A DNA stretch of 59,867 bases, taken from Chlamydiota bacterium (GTDB lineage Bacteria > Chlamydiota > Chlamydiia > Chlamydiales > JAAKFR01). The stretch is taken from the NCBI GenBank assembly GCA_021772455.1, contig JAJFLY010000031.1, positions 1 to 59,867 on the forward strand. The letters run 5' to 3'. The translations under genes were made by a program, and so were the position numbers. The notes below the pieces were generated by a model. It saw only the letters and a list, made by a program, of their open reading frames with translations. It ran no database searches and was not told where the DNA came from. Below, in pieces: positions 43,861 to 52,685 of the stretch. Position 1 is the first letter of the stretch; each line of letters starts with the position of its first letter.

Positions 43861-46099
43861 CTGCGCCTTATGTTCTTTAAAATGTCCCCGCGATCCTGTC
43901 ATGGAAGAGGAGAAACCCTTTTGTTGCACGGGGTGCTTGACCGTTTTTCGTATTCTTGGCGCGCAAGGGTTCGAGGGAGATTATCAGACCCACCCGATCT
44001 ACAACCAAGCCCTTTCGAGCGGTGTGATCTCAAATCCTGACCTCTTTGCCGAAGAGAAAATCGTCGAGGGAGAGATCGAAACGCTCCACTTGGAAATCGA
44101 AGAGATGTGGTGTCCAAGCTGCGCTGAGGCGATTCGGATGATCGTGATGCGCCAAAAGGGGATCAAACGGTGTGTTGTCGATTACGCGACCGATCTTGCT
44201 GTCATCGAATATTCCCCTAGAGTCCACTCCAAAGACGATCTGTTTAATTTGATAGCCAAACTCGGATATCAACCCCGCTCACTGCTTGCTGGGGAGCGCA
44301 AACCGGCCCGCTCCCTTTTGGTTCGCTTCGGATTAAGCGCTTTTTGTGCGCTTAACTTAATGATGCTCGCCCTTCCGATCTATACGGACCAATTTACCGA
44401 AGGGTACGAAAGAGCTGTGGCGTGGCTCTCATTCGCTCTCGCCTTGCCGCTGATTACCTATGGCGCTTGGCCGATCTGGCGCCGCTTCTATCTCGGGCTT
44501 CGGACAGGATTTTTTGGAATGGAAACTCTTGTTATCATCGGGGCGCTTACCGCATTTACCTATTCGACCGCCCATCTTTTTTCCCACCAGCTGAGCCACC
44601 TCTATTTTGACTCGATGGGAATGTTGCTCACCTTTGTATTGCTCGGAAAAATTCTAGAGAGAAGGGCCAAATTTTCTGCCAAGCAGAGCCTCTTCCGCAT
44701 CACCCGCAGCCTCCCTAAAAAAGGGATGAAACGCTTAAAATCAGGGGAATATGCCTCCGTACCGATCAAGGAGATCAATGTGGGAGATTGGATTATGGCG
44801 CGCATGGGCGAAAAAGTTATTTTGGATGGGGTTGTTGTCGAAGGGGAAGGGCTCGTTGATGCCTCTGTTATGACTGGCGAGGCGATTCCAGTTCGTGTCA
44901 AGCCTGGTACAAGAATTGTGGGTGGCAGTATTGTCAAACAAGGCGCACTCCACATAGAAGTAACGGCAACCGCTGAGCAGTCGGTCCTTGCCAAAATCTC
45001 AGCCATGATCGAGCACGATCTTGGCCGCAAGCGGCTCTCGATACGCCTTGTCGATAAAATCATACCCTTCTTTGTTCCGTTCGTGCTTATACTTGCCAGT
45101 ATTGCCTACCCCTTTGGAGGAATTTTCCGCTCACTCTCGGTGCTCCTAATTTCCTGCCCCTGCGCTATTGGGATCGCAGCTCCTCTTGCTCAGTCACGCC
45201 TTCTCTACCGCTTTGCCGAAAAAGGGGCGCTTGTCCGTAATCGCGCAGCTCTTGCCATCCTCGCCAAAAATCCCCTCTTTGCCTTTGATAAAACAGGGAC
45301 ACTCACCGAAGGAAAGTTTCGTGTACTAAGCGAGTTAAAGCTTTCAACGGGCCACCAAGCAATCTTAAAGGGGCTGAGCCACCACACAACCCATCCCGTT
45401 GCAGCAGCCCTTGGTGAAACACTTCTACACTCTGTAACGCTTGAGAAAGTACACGAGTCGATCGGCAGGGGAATGGAGGGGATTTACGCTGGAAAAAGCT
45501 ATCTTCTCGGCTCAACTACCTTCATGCGTGAGCACGGAATCGACGCTCCCTCCTCAGGTGGAACGGCCGTCCACTTTGCCGAAGAGAAAACCCTACTTAC
45601 AAGCATTCATCTCGGCGATCAGCTCCGCTCTGACCTACCAAAAGTTGATGGAGTCATTCTTTCAGGAGACTCCCAAGAACTCGTCTCAGAAATTGCTAAA
45701 AAGTGTGGCTTTCGATGGGGTAAGGGTGGGTGTGACCCACTTCAGAAGCGTGCAGAGATCGAAAAGCTCCCAAAACCGGTCGCTATGGTCGGCGATGGAG
45801 TCAATGATGCCCCTGCATTAAGTGCTGCCGATGTGGGGATTTCCGTTGTCTCAGCGACAGATCTGTCGATTGAGGTTTCAGATATTCTGCTTACGAAATC
45901 AAGCCTCTCAGCATTGCCAGAGCTCGTAAAACTTGCAAAGAGAGGGGAGAGAATCATCCGCCAGAATCTTTTCTGGGCTTTTCTTTATAATGGAGTGGGG
46001 CTTTGCCTCGCGATGGCAGGCTTGCTCACACCACTCTATGCGGTCAGCGCAATGTTATTAAGCAGTCTGTGTGTGACGTTGAATTCTATGAGAGCCTAA
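43850..46099 (+). CDS. ccoI: copper-translocating P-type ATPase, CcoI/FixI type
   Basis: This P1B ATPase has the CcoI/FixI N-terminus: C5, C8, C12 and the FCCTGC motif (24-29), then a heavy-metal domain with MWCPSCAEA. The membrane helices follow, with SCPCAIGIAAPLA (copper-binding C-P-C), the phosphorylation site DKTGTLTEG and GDGVNDAPALSAADVGIS. In other bacteria this group loads copper for cbb3-type cytochrome oxidase. The oxidase genes are not in this window. The 749 residues are complete. The start lies within the end of the HD-GYP gene, so the two are coupled. Confidence 0.9.
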   Translation: MSTNCALCSLKCPRDPVMEEEKPFCCTGCLTVFRILGAQGFEGDYQTHPIYNQALSSGVISNPDLFAEEKIVEGEIETLHLEIEEMWCPSCAEAIRMIVMRQKGIKRCVVDYATDLAVIEYSPRVHSKDDLFNLIAKLGYQPRSLLAGERKPARSLLVRFGLSAFCALNLMMLALPIYTDQFTEGYERAVAWLSFALALPLITYGAWPIWRRFYLGLRTGFFGMETLVIIGALTAFTYSTAHLFSHQLSHLYFDSMGMLLTFVLLGKILERRAKFSAKQSLFRITRSLPKKGMKRLKSGEYASVPIKEINVGDWIMARMGEKVILDGVVVEGEGLVDASVMTGEAIPVRVKPGTRIVGGSIVKQGALHIEVTATAEQSVLAKISAMIEHDLGRKRLSIRLVDKIIPFFVPFVLILASIAYPFGGIFRSLSVLLISCPCAIGIAAPLAQSRLLYRFAEKGALVRNRAALAILAKNPLFAFDKTGTLTEGKFRVLSELKLSTGHQAILKGLSHHTTHPVAAALGETLLHSVTLEKVHESIGRGMEGIYAGKSYLLGSTTFMREHGIDAPSSGGTAVHFAEEKTLLTSIHLGDQLRSDLPKVDGVILSGDSQELVSEIAKKCGFRWGKGGCDPLQKRAEIEKLPKPVAMVGDGVNDAPALSAADVGISVVSATDLSIEVSDILLTKSSLSALPELVKLAKRGERIIRQNLFWAFLYNGVGLCLAMAGLLTPLYAVSAMLLSSLCVTLNSMRA

Positions 46100-46105
46100 G
46101 AATAC

Positions 46106-46981
46106 TTATAGGATGGTGTTGTTTAAGATGTGCAACCTGTCTTCGACAAGCCTTTGCATGGATTTTTGATCAGTGTTCCCCAAAATCAAATCCAGACTCA
46201 TTAGGGATTTTATTCCATATTGAGGGTGTTTAGAGATACGTGTTAAAAGGGTCTTTGTTTTTTCAACGTCACTTTCGAATGGAGTCAGTGCGATTGTAAA
46301 CTTTGTAAAATCTACTAAACATTTTAAATCAAGATTTGTAAAGCCTTTGTGGTTAGATATTTTTAATAAGAGGTCTAGTTTTTCATTATCAGTGAGTTGT
46401 ACATTAGACCTTCTGCAAACATAGTCTACCAAATTTTGAAAATCAATCGAGAGCATCGTCTGAAAGTAGGGGTTATCTACGATTGGTAATAGAATATGTT
46501 GAGTGATGTCTTTAGAACCACATACATTTGCTACAAAATCTTCAAGTTGCAACCTATTTAGCCCGATAATCACAGATCGGATTTTGGCTGGAGGTTCACG
46601 ATCATCTACCATCGCCTGGAGGATTTCCCGGTTGCTAATTCTCTTTCGACGCTGCTCGCAAAGCAAATTAAGCGCAAAATTTTGTTTTTTATCTTCGTTA
46701 TTTATTTTTTCTGTGTAAAAAAATGTGGCACAAACAATTGCGAGTTCTAATCCTATTAATCCTCCTGCGACTTGTCGAAATGTGTTGGTCAATCCATTTG
46801 TGTGGTACATATTGCTGAGCACTGCTATCCCGATGCTTGTAAAAATTATGAATGTAAGCGCTGCTATCTTGCATATTTGTGCAGATGAATACGATTTATT
46901 TTGTACCACTACAGTTGGAAGCTGAAATCTTCTTAACTCCTGTAGGTCTTCTTGGAATGACTTAGATGTAACATTAGACAT
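46106..46981 (-). CDS. Inc-like membrane protein (291 aa)
   Basis: There are two hydrophobic segments (about 36-58 and 67-90) separated by a short loop, a 35-residue polar N-terminus and a 200-residue helical C-terminal domain with several repeated helix pairs (for example LVDYVCRRSNVQLTDNEKLDLLLK). This is the Inc layout. AAAGG precedes the ATG. The gene is AT-rich and sits between the ATPase gene and lptD, convergent with the former and 6 bp from it. No known domain. Confidence 0.65.
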   Translation of the reverse strand: MSNVTSKSFQEDLQELRRFQLPTVVVQNKSYSSAQICKIAALTFIIFTSIGIAVLSNMYHTNGLTNTFRQVAGGLIGLELAIVCATFFYTEKINNEDKKQNFALNLLCEQRRKRISNREILQAMVDDREPPAKIRSVIIGLNRLQLEDFVANVCGSKDITQHILLPIVDNPYFQTMLSIDFQNLVDYVCRRSNVQLTDNEKLDLLLKISNHKGFTNLDLKCLVDFTKFTIALTPFESDVEKTKTLLTRISKHPQYGIKSLMSLDLILGNTDQKSMQRLVEDRLHILNNTIL

Positions 46982-47071
46982 AAAAACCTTTTCTGTGTAT
47001 CTTTTTTATTAATTATAACGAACTAGTTTTTTTATGTGTAGTTAATAATATATATAAAATTATTTTTATAG

Positions 47072-49255
47072 TTAAGGAGCTCCAGGGTCGAGCTTCAGGG
47101 AGACAGAGAAGCGGTTGTCATCAGCCTCGCGCTTCTCATAAATAAATTGAAAGCGCCAGTGCTGAAACAAGATGCGGCTGAGCTCGAGCTGGTATTCAAA
47201 AAAATTCTTCTGCTTTCCACGAAAAATTTCGCGGTTCTCATCTATGAAGAGCTGTTTGCCGCGATTCCATCCAAAGCGGAGATCAAACTGCGCGGTCCAG
47301 TCGGGGGTGGGTCTTGCAAAGATGCGAAAGAGGGCGGTCTGCCGACGGAAGGAGAGGGGGGAGTCGAGCAGCTCCTGCTCGGTGCGTATGGTTTCAAGTA
47401 TGAAGTTATAAAAGTCTGCTTTGCGCCAGTCGTACTTACTGTTGTAGCGGTATTCGACTCCAAAGGCGAGGTTGTTAGAGAGTGTCCAGTCGAGGCGGCT
47501 ATTGAAGAGATCTGTCTCTTTGTATTTGAAATTCCAGCCGCCGTTTATGCCGAAGAAGAGGCATTCGTAGGGCTGCCACTCGATGTTAACATACCCTTTT
47601 GGGATCGCTTGGGGGATGGTCTTTTCATTGAAAAAGGCGTTGGTCCATAGGTCGATCCAGAGGGGGCGGCGAATGCCACAAGGGGCTTTGACAAAGAGGC
47701 TATTTTCGATGCCGAGTCTAAGCAAGTTGAGACGGTCATACCCGTCATTGATGGTGAAGATAAAGTGGTGATCGTCGGAAACCCGGGGCTGGGTCAGGTA
47801 GGTGTAGTGTAGGTAGGGCTCGATCACGTGTTTGTAGCACGGTGTGGAATTGGAAAGGGATGTGTCGCAACGGAGCCCTAACTCTCCGATCGCTTGCCCT
47901 GCCGAGCTGCCGCCGGGGCTATTGGTGTAGCCAATCCCAACAAAACCAGCCTCTGGAGTAATGGTAAGGGGGCCTATAAAGAAGGGGCGGTAGAAGCGTG
48001 GGTAGGTGAAGATGCGAGCTGAGTGAAAATCGTTTGCGATGACATCGTCGCTGAATACGTAGTTGAGAAAGCCGGCTTGGAAGGTGTTTTCCATGATAAT
48101 TCCAGTGCGTGGAATCTCAAAGGGGTGGAGATAAAGTCCAAAGGTAGGCAGTTCTTGGTTGATGTTTTGGAAGTCGTTGAGGCGCACACGTGAGATGAGG
48201 TTGGCGATCCACCCGTTTTCTTGCCGTCTGAATTCGATCTGCGTTTTTCCTGCTGTAGGAAGGTCAAAATCGCGAATCTCGAAATCGGAGGCCATGTTGG
48301 GATCGCTAACATAATCGTACTTCCCATTGATACTAATGTCTTTGATACAGTCGTAAAACGTTCCTTGGAGGCGGTAGCGATCGCGATCTTGTGGGTCGCT
48401 GATCGAGATGTCGTGGGCGTAGTAGCTGCGCGTATAAATTTCGGTGGGGCGGTGTCTTGGGTTATAGCGTGTTTCGATTCCTCCTCCAAGTCCATGGCCG
48501 AAGAAACCATCCAAACGGGCAATCCCTTTCAAGTCACCCCAGTTGAGGAAGCGGTAGAGAAGGGTGGCATGCGATCCCATAAACCCTCCCCACCCAAATT
48601 TCACTGAAAAGGGGGATCTGTGCCGGTTCTCTAAGTCAAGGCGGAGCTTAGGCAACCAGAAGAAGGGGATCTTTTCGACCCAAAAATTTAACTGTTTGGC
48701 GGTGATTACACGGTTAGGAGAAAGGGTGATGCTCGGGGAGGTGATCGCGACATCTTTGTGCTCACCCTCTGAGGTGGTGAGGTAACCGTTGATTGCCATT
48801 AGATCGCCTGAATCGAGGAGCAAAACTTCACTCCCACCGACATACCAAGGGGGCTGAGCTGTTCGGCCATTCACCAAGAAGCCAGTATGGGTGATGAAAT
48901 CGTAGTAGAGATAATCTCCGACAAGCACCCACTCCCGGTAATCAACGAGAATTTTTCCTTCACATTGGACGGTGAAAATGGGGGGATCGTGCTCCATATT
49001 GCGGGTATAAACGAGACGCTCGGCTTGGACGCGGAAATTGGGGGCTGTTAAGACCCCACCCTCATCGGTTGAGAGGATTCCATCTTCATAAAAGGGGTTG
49101 TTGAGATCGACAAAGACGTTTGATTCGATCTCCCTGAGGGGCACTTCGATGGGGAGGCAGTTGTAACAATCAGCCTTCCAAATAAGGGGGGGATCGGTGA
49201 ATAGTTCTTCACCAAATAGAGGTGCCGCAAGCAGTAGTAGAAAAAGAAATCGCAT
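47072..49255 (-). CDS. lptD: LptD-type LPS-assembly outer-membrane protein
   Basis: A signal peptide (residues 1-15) is followed by an OstA/LptA-like beta-jellyroll region (about 60-210; VQAERLVYTRNMEHDPPIFTV, LTTSEGEHKDVAITS) and a large C-terminal barrel with many aromatic strands. This fits LptD, which inserts lipopolysaccharide into the outer leaflet. At 727 residues the length is usual. The start overlaps the stop of the HEAT-repeat gene (TAATG), and maf lies upstream of that: a maf-HEAT-lptD operon on the minus strand. Confidence 0.85.
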   Translation of the reverse strand: MRFLFLLLLAAPLFGEELFTDPPLIWKADCYNCLPIEVPLREIESNVFVDLNNPFYEDGILSTDEGGVLTAPNFRVQAERLVYTRNMEHDPPIFTVQCEGKILVDYREWVLVGDYLYYDFITHTGFLVNGRTAQPPWYVGGSEVLLLDSGDLMAINGYLTTSEGEHKDVAITSPSITLSPNRVITAKQLNFWVEKIPFFWLPKLRLDLENRHRSPFSVKFGWGGFMGSHATLLYRFLNWGDLKGIARLDGFFGHGLGGGIETRYNPRHRPTEIYTRSYYAHDISISDPQDRDRYRLQGTFYDCIKDISINGKYDYVSDPNMASDFEIRDFDLPTAGKTQIEFRRQENGWIANLISRVRLNDFQNINQELPTFGLYLHPFEIPRTGIIMENTFQAGFLNYVFSDDVIANDFHSARIFTYPRFYRPFFIGPLTITPEAGFVGIGYTNSPGGSSAGQAIGELGLRCDTSLSNSTPCYKHVIEPYLHYTYLTQPRVSDDHHFIFTINDGYDRLNLLRLGIENSLFVKAPCGIRRPLWIDLWTNAFFNEKTIPQAIPKGYVNIEWQPYECLFFGINGGWNFKYKETDLFNSRLDWTLSNNLAFGVEYRYNSKYDWRKADFYNFILETIRTEQELLDSPLSFRRQTALFRIFARPTPDWTAQFDLRFGWNRGKQLFIDENREIFRGKQKNFFEYQLELSRILFQHWRFQFIYEKREADDNRFSVSLKLDPGAP

Positions 49256-50901
49256 TACTCGGTCGTTCTAATCAACAGTCCGGCAAGAGCATACCTGTTT
49301 TTGGGATTTCCGTAAGCCATTGCGTGTATGAGCGCTTCTATTCCCGCTTTATTTTGCGCTTGGGCAAGCGTCTGAAAGGTCTCGACTAAGAAGCGTGAGC
49401 TCTCTTCTGGAGTGAGTTCATGGCGGGTGGAAAGGGAGGGCTCCCCATCATCTTCACGAAATTGGATCATGACCTGATCGCCCGCCGATTTGACCCAGTT
49501 GATCAATTGTTGCTCGTAAGGACCTTCTTCGCGCATGCGATAAAGAGCTAATGTGCAGTAGTTTCTAATAAATGGATCGCCAGCTGTTTGGTGTCCTATT
49601 TTTAAAAGGGCAGTCGCTGCATCACTCCGCTTATTTTCGAGTAGCTCGACCAAAAGGGGGATTAATTCGGTCCGTCTTTGAGTGATGAGATGGCGTGCGA
49701 TTTTCAAAAATTGTGCTTCAGGGAGTTCGAGGCATTGGATGAGAACATTTTCACGCAGCCCCATGGTTTGTCCAACGAGTCCGGAGTACCCTTTTGTGTT
49801 GTGGTGGTGGGAGGGGATCGTTTTCCACGCCTGGAGCCCATGTCCAGGTGAAGAGGTGCGCATAAATCCTAAATCTTTATTGCCTGGGAGTAAAATCTCT
49901 TCTACAGGGCCCGCCTCGCCCTGTTGCAGGAGCGATAAAATTGCATTGAGACGCACATCGCGATCGGTGTGGTGGATCAATTCGCGCAAAACCCCTTTTC
50001 CTTCCTGCAGTTTACCAAGAGCTGCGATTGCGAATAAGTCTTCTGAACGGGCCAAGTTCTCAATAAATGCAAGCTCTCCCTCGCCCATTTCATAGAGGGC
50101 GATTGCGGCGGCAAGCTGGACCTCTTTGTGAGGATTTGCCCTCAGATTTTTTAGCAGAGGGATCGATTGGGTGTCTTTTAACTCTCCAAGTGCCAGCGCA
50201 CAGCACTCCTGCTGGGCAAAGTGAACCTGAGAGGCAAGCTTGCGGATTTGAGGGAGAAAATCGTCCCGCCTAAGCTTTGCAACGGCCAAAATCGCTTCCA
50301 TCCGGACGTCGAGATTACTATCTGTAAGGAGTTGCTTGAGATATTGGTTGGCATTGCTCCCATCGAGATGGACAACAATCTGTGGAAAAAGAGCGCGTAC
50401 CAAATCGGGAACTTTGACTACGAGCGACTGCAAGTGTGACAAAACGGATGGGTGGTTTTTTTGTGCAAGTTGGTAACACCCTTCTAGTCTCGTAGCCAGA
50501 AAAGGAGAGGAGAGAGCTTCCAAAACAAGCTCATCGGCAAAATCGTCGTTTTGTTTCCCCAAATAATTGAGGGCAGTGAGTTGGATGCGCGGCTCTTTGG
50601 TGTGGATCCCTTTTTCTAGAATGTGGAGAAGGTCAGGAGTATTTGCAACCCCCGCCCCAAACATACACATCAGCTGCGTTTCAGGGTCGTCCGAATCGAT
50701 CCCTTGCTCAAGAAGGCGCATCCCAGCTTGTTGGAGAAGGGCAAAATCGTGCTCTCCAGACTCAGCTGCATGCTCGAGGTATTTTTCGAAGGCTAAGCTC
50801 GCATCTTTGCGGTGGAGCAAAAAGAGCATCTGCCCGCCCACATCGGTTGGAAAAGAGGCAAAAAGTGTGAGAGCGGCTGTAGCTAGCCCAAGTAGTGCCA
50901 T
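49255..50901 (-). CDS. HEAT-repeat protein (548 aa)
   Basis: After an N-terminal hydrophobic segment (residues 1-17, signal or anchor) the protein is a series of HEAT-like helix pairs from about residue 50 to 500 (LTALNYLGKQNDDFADELVLEALSS; VRMEAILAVAKLRRDDFLPQIRKLA; VQLAAAIALYEMGEG). These form a curved scaffold for protein binding. Coupling to lptD by TAATG suggests an envelope role, possibly exported. The start lies 19 bp inside the maf 3' end. Confidence 0.8.
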   Translation of the reverse strand: MALLGLATAALTLFASFPTDVGGQMLFLLHRKDASLAFEKYLEHAAESGEHDFALLQQAGMRLLEQGIDSDDPETQLMCMFGAGVANTPDLLHILEKGIHTKEPRIQLTALNYLGKQNDDFADELVLEALSSPFLATRLEGCYQLAQKNHPSVLSHLQSLVVKVPDLVRALFPQIVVHLDGSNANQYLKQLLTDSNLDVRMEAILAVAKLRRDDFLPQIRKLASQVHFAQQECCALALGELKDTQSIPLLKNLRANPHKEVQLAAAIALYEMGEGELAFIENLARSEDLFAIAALGKLQEGKGVLRELIHHTDRDVRLNAILSLLQQGEAGPVEEILLPGNKDLGFMRTSSPGHGLQAWKTIPSHHHNTKGYSGLVGQTMGLRENVLIQCLELPEAQFLKIARHLITQRRTELIPLLVELLENKRSDAATALLKIGHQTAGDPFIRNYCTLALYRMREEGPYEQQLINWVKSAGDQVMIQFREDDGEPSLSTRHELTPEESSRFLVETFQTLAQAQNKAGIEALIHAMAYGNPKNRYALAGLLIRTTE

Positions 50902-51464
50902 AAGTTGATTCCCCTATCTTGCAAGACCTCACAGGTGGCTGAGATAGGCAATCCCATGACATTGTAGAAACACCCTTCCATCCGTTTTACGATCAGGCTT
51001 CCACTTCTTTGAATGCCGTACCCACCCGCTTTGTCTAGTCCATTAAAAGCTTGGTGGTAGTGTAGCAAATCTTCTTGTGAAACACGATGAAATTGTATCT
51101 TTGTTTCGGCGCACGTGGTCGATTCTTCTTCGCCGCACCGCGCGGTGACAGCCGTATAGACAGTGTGCCACGAGCCATTGAGCTCGGTGAGCATTTTGAG
51201 CGCCTCATCCTCATCTGCCGGCTTTTCCATGAGCTTACCATCTTTATAGACAACCGTATCGGCAGCAAAGATAACAGCTTCTGGATTGGAGGGAACTAAT
51301 GAGGCCGCTTTGCCGCTCGAAAGGGTTTGGGCGTATGCAATAGGATCCCCTTCAAAGTGAATCTTTCCCTCATCAAAGTGAGGGGAGAGTTGTTCAAAGG
51401 GGATCGAAAAGAAGCTCAGGATTTCTTTTCGTCTTGGGGAAATAGAACCTAGAATCAAGCGCAT
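50883..51464 (-). CDS. maf: Maf-type nucleotide pyrophosphatase
   Basis: Maf proteins hydrolyse non-canonical nucleoside triphosphates. The family start LILGSISPRRKEIL, the AADTVVYKDGKLMEKP block with the catalytic Asp, and the C-terminal KAGGYGIQ-like motif (DKAGGYGIQRSGS) are all visible. The 193 residues are normal. It is the first gene of a maf-HEAT-lptD run and overlaps the next gene by 19 bp. Confidence 0.93.
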   Translation of the reverse strand: MRLILGSISPRRKEILSFFSIPFEQLSPHFDEGKIHFEGDPIAYAQTLSSGKAASLVPSNPEAVIFAADTVVYKDGKLMEKPADEDEALKMLTELNGSWHTVYTAVTARCGEEESTTCAETKIQFHRVSQEDLLHYHQAFNGLDKAGGYGIQRSGSLIVKRMEGCFYNVMGLPISATCEVLQDRGINLWHYLG

Positions 51465-51494
51465 AGAAATTATTCAATCTGTTATAAAGGAGAG

Positions 51495-52445
51495 ATGTTA
51501 CAGTACTTTTCCTTAAGTTCCCATAAAATTGAACACGAAGAAAAGATCGATGCCGATTCTCCTTGGATCGATTTGTTTGGCCCTGAAGCTGCAGAAATAC
51601 ACTTAATTGAAAATCTCTTCCAGCTCACGATCCCGTCAATCGAAGATATGGGTGAGATTGAAGCCTCCAGCCGCTTGTTTGAAGAGAATGAGAGGTTATA
51701 CATGACGATTAACGTATTGACCAGTGCCGATAGTGAACACCCCTATCTCTCGCCGATTACGTTTATTTTAGATTGTCAGCGTCTCATTACGGTCCGTTAT
51801 GTCGATCCAAAGCCTTTTCAAGCTTTTACAAAAAAACTCGAAAAAAACGTTCGCGGATTGGGTCTTCCTGAGCTTTTTTTCTTAATGATTTTGGAGGCGA
51901 TCATCGATCGCATTGCCGATATTTTTGAAGTGATAGGGTCAGAAATCGATTCTATTTCATCCGAGATTTTTAAAACCAAAAAGTATAACTCAAATACCCA
52001 ACGCCAGCTGCATGAGATTTTGACCCATATTGGAAAAAGGGGGGATTTGTGCACTAAAACCCGAGAGAGTTTAACGGGAATCGGTCGTATGCTCACATTT
52101 TTTTCTAACCATGTAGATAATCCCAAAATTATTTCAAGAATGCAGATATTGCAGAATGACGCCAGCTCGATAGCCGATCACGTCAACTTTCTTTTTGGCA
52201 AGATCAACTTCCTTCTCGATGCAACGCTTGGCTATATCAATATTGAGCAGAACAACGTCGTGAAAATTCTTTCCGTGGCAGCTGTGATTTTTCTACCACC
52301 AACTCTGATTGCGAGTATTTATGGGATGAACTTCGCGATTATTCCCGAATTGCGCTGGGGGTTTGGATATCCTCTGGCTCTTAGCCTTATGGTCGTCACA
52401 GCCATCCTTCCCTATTTCTACTTCAAGCGGAAAGGGTGGTTATAG
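51495..52445 (+). CDS. corA: CorA-family magnesium transporter
   Basis: CorA is a pentameric Mg2+ channel. The N-terminal cytoplasmic alpha/beta domain is followed by long helices and two C-terminal membrane segments. The first ends in the signature YGMNF (in IASIYGMNFAIIPEL), and the second is close to the C-terminus, which ends in a basic stretch (KRKGWL). The 316 residues are normal. GGAGAG lies just before ATG 51495. Confidence 0.93.
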   Translation: MLQYFSLSSHKIEHEEKIDADSPWIDLFGPEAAEIHLIENLFQLTIPSIEDMGEIEASSRLFEENERLYMTINVLTSADSEHPYLSPITFILDCQRLITVRYVDPKPFQAFTKKLEKNVRGLGLPELFFLMILEAIIDRIADIFEVIGSEIDSISSEIFKTKKYNSNTQRQLHEILTHIGKRGDLCTKTRESLTGIGRMLTFFSNHVDNPKIISRMQILQNDASSIADHVNFLFGKINFLLDATLGYINIEQNNVVKILSVAAVIFLPPTLIASIYGMNFAIIPELRWGFGYPLALSLMVVTAILPYFYFKRKGWL

Positions 52446-52497
52446 TTCCAAACTGGTGAGGGCCTCGGTCATAATGGAGTCTAAAATCAACTTTGTT

Positions 52498-52655
52498 GGG
52501 ATTGTTGAAGAATAGCTCTATTCTCCCCTTTTGGCTGCTTTTAAAGTGCCATTTTTTATCACAAAGCCTTTATTTTCAATTTGATTTGAAATCTCATCGA
52601 ATATCTTAGATTCTAAATTATGCTGTTCAAATGGGGCAAAAGCAGCCAAAAGGGG
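52498..52655 (+). repeat. dispersed repeat copy B with 18-bp perfect inverted arms
   Basis: Bases 52498-52542 repeat 381-425 (44 of 45). Their last 18 bases (52525-52542) are also perfectly inverted at 52638-52655, enclosing 95 bp of AT-rich DNA. Together they look like a small element of about 130-160 bp with terminal inverted repeats, lying between corA and the convergent Inc-like gene. A role in ending both transcripts is possible. Confidence 0.75.
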
Positions 52656-52685
52656 GAAAGAGTGTTATTTTTCACCGCTCCCTTG

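Noticed and set aside
47147-47650. 167-codon frame on the plus strand opposite lptD.
   Set aside because: Antisense to a clear beta-barrel gene and without initiation signals.
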